NCBI GenBank assembly: GCA_903910005.1
Contig: CAIVXW010000233.1
Location: 1 to 10,432 of the forward strand
Source: an uncultured Methylococcaceae bacterium
GTDB taxonomy: Bacteria > Pseudomonadota > Gammaproteobacteria > Methylococcales > Methylococcaceae
Length of the DNA: 10,432 bases
Direction: 5' to 3'
Positions 6,238 through 10,432 of the stretch are shown piece by piece. Position 1 is the first letter of the stretch, and each line of letters starts with the position of its first letter. Under the pieces are notes generated by a model. The model did not search any database and was not told where the DNA came from. It saw only the letters and a program-made list of their open reading frames with translations. Both the position numbers and the translations under genes were made by a program.

Positions 6238-6978
6238 TCAGGCGGCGATTGCGTCCGGATGATCGGTCGGTTCGACCTGATCATCCTTGAGCATCACCAG
6301 TCGCTCAATCTGGGCCAGGGAGATCAGTTGGGCATAGATGGCAGGCAAATAACGCTTGTTGCGTATCTCCAGGAACAATTCATCTGAAAAATTGTTGAAC
6401 CGTTCCTCATTGATGACGTAGCACCCCGAGATGCTTTTGACCATGCCATCATGCCGAACCCGCATGTTGAGGGGAGTCAGCATGTTGTGTTCGGTCAGGA
6501 ACTTGCAAAAATCACGGGTCATGATATCCATCTGCTGCAATTCGGCCAGATAGCGTTTGACATTTTCGATCACCTGGGTGGGTTCGCCTTTTTCGTCAAA
6601 CAGCGGACTGCCTTCGGTATCACTCAACAGATCGCTGTCTTCATCCACGCAGACCAGAAAACTGTCATCATCAGCGACCTGGGTCAGGGCAAAGGGATAG
6701 CGGCGAATGATGGCGGGAATGTAGGACGCCAGCCATTTACCGGCCTTGTCTACAAACAGGTTCTCACCGGCCTCAAGCCCCATGAGTACAACCGGACGGA
6801 ACTGATCGCGCTCCTTGTCTTCGGTGAACACGACCGGATAAATGGCGGCTACCCGGGCAAATTCATGCACCGTCACGTAGGCGATATGGAACTGTGAGGC
6901 AAAGCTGAAATCCGCTGTTTGCCTGATTTTTTTACCGGCGTGACGATCTTTGTTGACCGGAACCACGTTCTGAAACAT
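6238..6978 (-). CDS. SapC family protein
   Basis: The 246-residue product has the SapC-family layout. It starts with PVNKDRHAGKKIRQ and FSFASQFHIAYVTVHEFARVAAIYPVVF, continues with RPVVLMGLEAGENLFVD and GKWLASYIPAIIRRYPF, and then has a phenylalanine- and acid-rich C-terminal half. The family is named after a gene in the Campylobacter surface-layer region, but its biochemical function is not established. This protein has no signal peptide or membrane segment, so it looks cytoplasmic, and the occasional label of peptide transporter is not supported. GGAG (minus strand of 6987-6990) lies 8 bases before the ATG. The gene converges on yhbY across 129 bases in which I see no clear terminator, and it is divergent from the cyclase. 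I would not assign a role beyond the family name. Confidence 0.8.
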   Translation of the reverse strand: MFQNVVPVNKDRHAGKKIRQTADFSFASQFHIAYVTVHEFARVAAIYPVVFTEDKERDQFRPVVLMGLEAGENLFVDKAGKWLASYIPAIIRRYPFALTQVADDDSFLVCVDEDSDLLSDTEGSPLFDEKGEPTQVIENVKRYLAELQQMDIMTRDFCKFLTEHNMLTPLNMRVRHDGMVKSISGCYVINEERFNNFSDELFLEIRNKRYLPAIYAQLISLAQIERLVMLKDDQVEPTDHPDAIAA

Positions 6979-7082
6979 GCAATAAACTCCGCTAATGATG
7001 GATATGAAAACGGCTGGACGGGGATGTTCAGGCTATCACCCTCAACCGGCACAACCGTCGAAGGCAACATGAAAAGGGGAAC

Positions 7083-7091
7083 ATTGTAGCA
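7083..7091 (-). promoter_or_regulatory. candidate extended -10 promoter for the SapC-family gene
   Basis: On the minus strand the sequence reads TGCTACAAT, which fits an extended -10 element (TGn plus TACAAT, one mismatch from TATAAT). The region 17-18 bases upstream (ACAAGT/GACAAG) is a poor -35, as is usual when a TGn motif is present. It lies about 105 bases upstream of the SapC-family ATG and would give a leader of about 95-100 bases. The rest of the 258-base gap from 6979 to 7236 shows no RNA gene, no strong hairpin with a T-run, and no clear plus-strand promoter for the cyclase. Confidence 0.4.
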
Positions 7092-7236
7092 CGGCACCGG
7101 TTTTTACTTGTCCTGCATTTGCAACCCACCCTGAGTGATGGGCAAGTGACCGCTGAATACCCAATACTGCAAACCGAGTCGCGGCCCGTATCCCGAATTC
7201 ACGTCATTGAAGTAATTCCTCCCGCCTGATCCGGCC

Positions 7237-9474
7237 ATGCCAAAACTACCTCCCGGAACCCTCAGAAAGCTGCTGCGTACCGGTCTGGGACTGCTGTTGA
7301 TCCTGTTGTTTGGGCTGCATGGCCTGGGCAAAATTTCGATTCCCTTGCTGAGTCGTCTCGAAAACAGCGTCTACGATCTGCGTATGACCCTGACCCTGCC
7401 AGGGGGGCGGGATGAGCGGATTGTCATTGTCGACATTGATGAAAAAAGCATGGGGCGGGAAGGTCGTTGGCCGTGGCCGCGCAACAAACTGGCCTATCTG
7501 GTCGATTTGCTGTTTGATTACTACCAGATCAGGCTCCTGGGGTTTGACGTGGTATTTTCCGAGCCGGACGACAGTTCCGGGCTGAAATTGCTGGAATCCC
7601 TGGCTGAGGGATCGCTGGCCCGCGATCCACCGTTCCTGCAGAACATGGCCCAAATGCGGGAATCACTCGAATACGATGCCCTGTTTGCCAAAAGTCTGAG
7701 CCACCGCCCGATTGTCCTGGGGTACGGTACCCGCCTTGACAACTTGCCCAGTACCGGCCAGTTGCCGCTGCCGGTTTTGTCACCCGGAACGTATCCAGGC
7801 GATGTTGACGTGCTGCACAGGGCCAACAGTTACACGGCCAACCTGCCACTCTTGCAGTCGGCCGCTGCCGTTTCCGGATTTTTTTCCACCCAATCGGTCG
7901 ATGACGACGGCATCTTGCGCAAAATACCGCTGCTGATGCGGCACGGCGATGGTATTTACGAATCGCTGACGCTGGCCATGTTCCGTCTGCTGATGGGGTA
8001 TCCCCCGCTTGAAATCCGTACCGGTTCCGGCTATCACGCCGTATCCGGCGATGCCAGACTGGAAGCCCTGCAGGTCGAAGGCTTTACCATTCCGGTGGAT
8101 GAAGACGCCACTGTCCTGATCCCCTACAGGGGGTTCTACGGTTCCTTCGCGTATTACTCAGCGACCGATGTATTGAACGGCGCGGTGGAACCGGACAAAC
8201 TGCGAGGCAAAATCGTCCTGGTCGGAACCACGGCGGTGGGCCTGCTTGATCTGCGTCCTACCCCGATTCAAAGCACGTTTCCCGGTGTTGAAATCAACGC
8301 CAACCTGCTGGCTGCGATGCTGGATCAATCCTTCAAACAACGTCCCGCTTATACATCAAGCCTTGAATTACTCACCCTGCTGGTGACCGGGCTGCTGCTC
8401 CTGGTGGGTCTGCCGCGACTGTCACCGGGCTATGGCCTGCTCTCTACCCTCGCTACCCTGTTTTTGTTGGTTGGAACCCATTTTTATGCCTGGCAGGTAG
8501 CCAACCTCAGCCTGCAACTGGCAACCCCGGTGCTGCTGACCGTTCTCCTGTATGGCAATCAGATGTTCTTTGGCTTTTTCCTGGAGGCCCAATCCCGAAA
8601 ACGTTTGACCGGCCTGTTTGGCCAGTATGTTCCGGCGCAACTGGTCAATGAGATGATCGACCAGGAAAGTGATTTCGGGTTGGGTGGCGAAAACCGGGAA
8701 ATGACCGTGCTGTTTTCCGATGTAAGGGGTTTTACCACGCTCTCCGAAGGCTTGTCGCCTGACCAGTTGTCGCAGTTGATGAACGCTTTTCTGACCCCGT
8801 TGACCGAAATCATCCACCATCACAAGGGCACCATCGACAAGTACATGGGCGATGCCATCATGGCGTTTTGGGGGGCACCCCTGCACGACCCGCAGCATGG
8901 CCTGAATGCACTCAGGGCCGCCATGGCAATGACTCAGGCAGTTGAAACCATACGGGCAGACTTCAGGGCTCGCGGCTGGCCCGACCTCAAACTGGGGATC
9001 GGACTGAATACCGGGCAAATGAACGTGGGTAACATGGGATCACGCTTCCGGATGGCCTATACCGTGCTGGGCGATGCGGTCAACCTGGGTTCGCGACTGG
9101 AAAGCCTCACCAAGTACTACGATGTTTCGATCATCGTCAGCGAAACAACCCGGATCTGCGCCCCGGATCACGTATTCCGCTACCTCGACAAGGTACGGGT
9201 CAAGGGCAAACAGGAAGCGATTGATCTATACGAACCACTGGGTCTGGCGGAGCATCAATCCTCCGCGTGTCTGGCTGAGCACTCGACCCATGAGCAGGCT
9301 CTGCAACACTACCGCGATCAGGTCTGGGATCAGGCTGAAGCCGGTTTCAGACATCTGCTGGAACATTACGCTGAACGAAAAATCTACCGCCTGTATCTGG
9401 AGCGTATCCAATACTTCAGAAACCACCCACCCGGTTCGGGTTGGGATATTACCTTCAACCATTCTGACAAATAG
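7237..9474 (+). CDS. CHASE2 domain-containing adenylate cyclase (class III)
   Basis: This is a membrane sensor that probably makes cAMP from ATP. The 745 residues comprise TM1 (about 13-30), an extracytoplasmic CHASE2 domain (about 41-355, with SVYDLRMTL, IVIVDIDEKSM and GFDVVFSEPD), three membrane segments (about 377-393, 401-420, 427-449), a class III catalytic domain (about 485-665) and a helical tail. Metal-binding Asp495 (FSDVRGFT) and Asp539 (YMGD), adenine-selecting Lys535 and Thr609 (YTVLGD), and transition-state Asn616 and Arg620 are all present. This predicts an active cyclase preferring ATP over GTP. A stop codon at 7213-7215 with no start codon between forces the ATG at 7237, although it lacks a Shine-Dalgarno sequence. 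msrA follows by 10 bases. The signal sensed by CHASE2 is unknown. Confidence 0.94.
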   Translation: MPKLPPGTLRKLLRTGLGLLLILLFGLHGLGKISIPLLSRLENSVYDLRMTLTLPGGRDERIVIVDIDEKSMGREGRWPWPRNKLAYLVDLLFDYYQIRLLGFDVVFSEPDDSSGLKLLESLAEGSLARDPPFLQNMAQMRESLEYDALFAKSLSHRPIVLGYGTRLDNLPSTGQLPLPVLSPGTYPGDVDVLHRANSYTANLPLLQSAAAVSGFFSTQSVDDDGILRKIPLLMRHGDGIYESLTLAMFRLLMGYPPLEIRTGSGYHAVSGDARLEALQVEGFTIPVDEDATVLIPYRGFYGSFAYYSATDVLNGAVEPDKLRGKIVLVGTTAVGLLDLRPTPIQSTFPGVEINANLLAAMLDQSFKQRPAYTSSLELLTLLVTGLLLLVGLPRLSPGYGLLSTLATLFLLVGTHFYAWQVANLSLQLATPVLLTVLLYGNQMFFGFFLEAQSRKRLTGLFGQYVPAQLVNEMIDQESDFGLGGENREMTVLFSDVRGFTTLSEGLSPDQLSQLMNAFLTPLTEIIHHHKGTIDKYMGDAIMAFWGAPLHDPQHGLNALRAAMAMTQAVETIRADFRARGWPDLKLGIGLNTGQMNVGNMGSRFRMAYTVLGDAVNLGSRLESLTKYYDVSIIVSETTRICAPDHVFRYLDKVRVKGKQEAIDLYEPLGLAEHQSSACLAEHSTHEQALQHYRDQVWDQAEAGFRHLLEHYAERKIYRLYLERIQYFRNHPPGSGWDITFNHSDK

Positions 9475-9484
9475 AGGATTCCCC

Positions 9485-10096
9485 ATGTCATTCAGCGTAC
9501 TAAAGCCTGCATTGGCCGACCCCATGCCGGTACCGTCGTACCATTTCGTCAATCAGCACCCCATGCACCCGCCCTACCCTGACGGTATCGAAACCGCCGT
9601 GGTGGGCATGGGCTGCTTCTGGGGAGCAGAGCGATTGTTCTGGCAACAGCCCGGCGTCTATCTCACTGCGGTCGGCTATGCCGGTGGAACAGCACCTCAT
9701 CCCGATTACAAGGCCGTTTGTACCGGCACTACCGGTCATGCCGAAGTGGTCAAAATCTGGTTCGACCCCGAACGGATCACATACCTGACCCTGCTTCGGC
9801 TCTTCTGGGAATCACACAATCCAACCCAGGGCATGCGGCAGGGCAATGACGTTGGCACCCAGTACCGTTCGGTGATTCATACCTTCAGCGAGGCCCAGCA
9901 GCAAATGGCCGAGCATTCGCGCGAGGCCTACCAGCAGGCAGTGCGGGCCGCTGACCTTGAGGCAACCATCACCACTGAAATCCTGCCTGCCCCGCTGTTT
10001 TATTATGCTGAACCCTACCATCAGCAATACCTGGCCAAAAACCCGGGCGGTTACTGCGGCCTGCGCGGACTGGGAGTCAGTTGCCCGACGACATGA
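9485..10096 (+). CDS. msrA: peptide-methionine (S)-S-oxide reductase MsrA
   Basis: MsrA reduces the S epimer of methionine sulfoxide in proteins and free methionine, repairing oxidative damage. The 203-residue product carries the catalytic Cys44 in MGCFWGAERLFW, the YAGG and TGHAEVV segments, Asp/Glu-rich PTQG and DVGTQYRS motifs, and YAEPYHQQYL. Two recycling cysteines near the end, Cys191 and Cys200 (GYCGLRGLGVSCP), are nine apart as in the mammalian-type arrangement, whereas E. coli has them eight apart. The ATG at 9485 is chosen because GAGG (9474-9477) lies 7 bases upstream and the 43 residues before the catalytic Cys match the E. coli-type N-terminal extension. The same frame is open much further upstream, but that part lies inside the cyclase gene. 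It probably shares a transcript with the cyclase. Confidence 0.96.
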   Translation: MSFSVLKPALADPMPVPSYHFVNQHPMHPPYPDGIETAVVGMGCFWGAERLFWQQPGVYLTAVGYAGGTAPHPDYKAVCTGTTGHAEVVKIWFDPERITYLTLLRLFWESHNPTQGMRQGNDVGTQYRSVIHTFSEAQQQMAEHSREAYQQAVRAADLEATITTEILPAPLFYYAEPYHQQYLAKNPGGYCGLRGLGVSCPTT

Positions 10097-10167
10097 TCCT
10101 GCCCGGTGATCACGAACGGATGGGCAAGTGGGGGGTACTTTAGATAAGCAACGCGCATCCACCTCTC

Positions 10168-10188
10168 GCCTAACCCTTAACTCTTAAC
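10168..10188. repeat. three imperfect 7-bp repeats at the end of the Rpn-family gene
   Basis: On the plus strand GCCTAAC, CCTTAAC and TCTTAAC follow one another. On the coding (minus) strand they read GTTAAGA, GTTAAGG and GTTAGGC and encode the final LRVKG plus the TAG stop. The repeat could be slippage-prone, but it is short and imperfect. Confidence 0.4.
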
Positions 10189-10432
10189 CATGCCTCCAGA
10201 TCAGCCCTGTCAGTAAAATCCAGCAAGGCGTCTCCCAAGGCTTCCAGTTTGTCCGTGGGCATCGCCATGATGCGGGATTTTTGCTGTGCAGACACCTCGC
10301 CACAGCGACGCGCCAGCAGGCGCAGAATCAATTCAGCTTCGCCCTTTTGTAATCCCTTTTGTTCTCCATCACCGAAGGCATCCTGATAAAACCGGGTATG
10401 CCGTATGTCGTTGGCCGTTATGATGTTCAACA
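10170..10432 (-). CDS. Rpn family (PD-(D/E)XK nuclease-type) protein with DUF4351-like tail, C-terminal part
   Basis: The 3' part of a gene enters from the right edge. The readable C-terminus of about 87 residues has a Gly/Lys-rich linker (GDGEQKGLQKGEAELILRLL) followed by LARRCG, KLEALGDALLDFTDRADLEAWL and the stop. This is the typical DUF4351-like end of Rpn-family proteins, which are annotated as recombination-promoting nucleases or putative transposases. The catalytic N-terminal nuclease domain would lie outside the window, so activity cannot be judged. The reading frame continues without a stop to base 10432, so the TTG at 10428-10430 is not taken as the start. The gene converges on msrA across 73 bases with no clear terminator. 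Rpn-family genes are often multicopy and laterally mobile. Confidence 0.8.
   Translation of the reverse strand, partial: LNIITANDIRHTRFYQDAFGDGEQKGLQKGEAELILRLLARRCGEVSAQQKSRIMAMPTDKLEALGDALLDFTDRADLEAWLRVKG

Noticed and set aside
9074..9484. Long in-frame N-terminal extension of MsrA reaching back into the cyclase gene
   Set aside because: This part is a shifted frame of the conserved cyclase domain and is rich in Arg/Ser/Thr. The well-spaced ribosome binding site and family length point to ATG 9485.
10097..10169. Attachment site or mobile-element boundary between msrA and the Rpn-family gene
   Set aside because: Apart from a weak TGCCC/GGGCA pairing and a TGATCA palindrome there is no inverted or direct repeat typical of an element end. 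The Rpn annotation alone does not show mobility.

Overview
The window reads as a dense chromosomal segment of a motile, probably gammaproteobacterial, organism. The gene set supports this (RlmE and a YhbY protein very like the E. coli ones, a Tsr-type chemoreceptor with CheW, a CHASE2 class III cyclase, SapC-family and Rpn/DUF4351 proteins). So do the GC-rich codon use and the short intergenic gaps. The genus cannot be named from the sequence alone. No tRNA, rRNA, CRISPR array, insertion sequence or phage gene is visible.

Layout, left to right. (1) The last codons of an ABC exporter ATPase (1-107, +) overlap by 4 bases an acylphosphatase that starts with TTG (104-376, +). (2) A PLP-dependent aspartate aminotransferase (437-1621, -) is divergent from a two-gene chemotaxis operon. 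That operon holds a very long methyl-accepting chemotaxis protein (1752-4622, +) and cheW (4641-5195, +). (3) rlmE (5165-5785, -) converges on cheW with a 31-base coding overlap, and its start lies 23 bases from that of the divergent yhbY (about 5809-6108, +). (4) A SapC-family gene (6238-6978, -) has its own candidate extended -10 promoter. (5) A CHASE2-adenylate cyclase (7237-9474, +) is followed 10 bases later by msrA (9485-10096, +). (6) The 3' part of an Rpn-family gene with a DUF4351-type tail (10170 to the edge, -) closes the window.

The themes are signalling (chemoreceptor, CheW, cyclase), RNA and ribosome maintenance (rlmE, yhbY), and protein or metabolite repair and housekeeping (msrA, acylphosphatase, aminotransferase). 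Most of the segment is ordinary. The most distinctive object is the chemoreceptor. Between its membrane anchor and its signalling tip it carries about ten HAMP-like modules. Six of these form three consecutive 91-residue (273-bp) units that are nearly identical even at the DNA level. They look like the product of recent in-frame tandem duplication, and copy number may vary between strains. I did not find convincing evidence of a wholly new defence or mobile system here.
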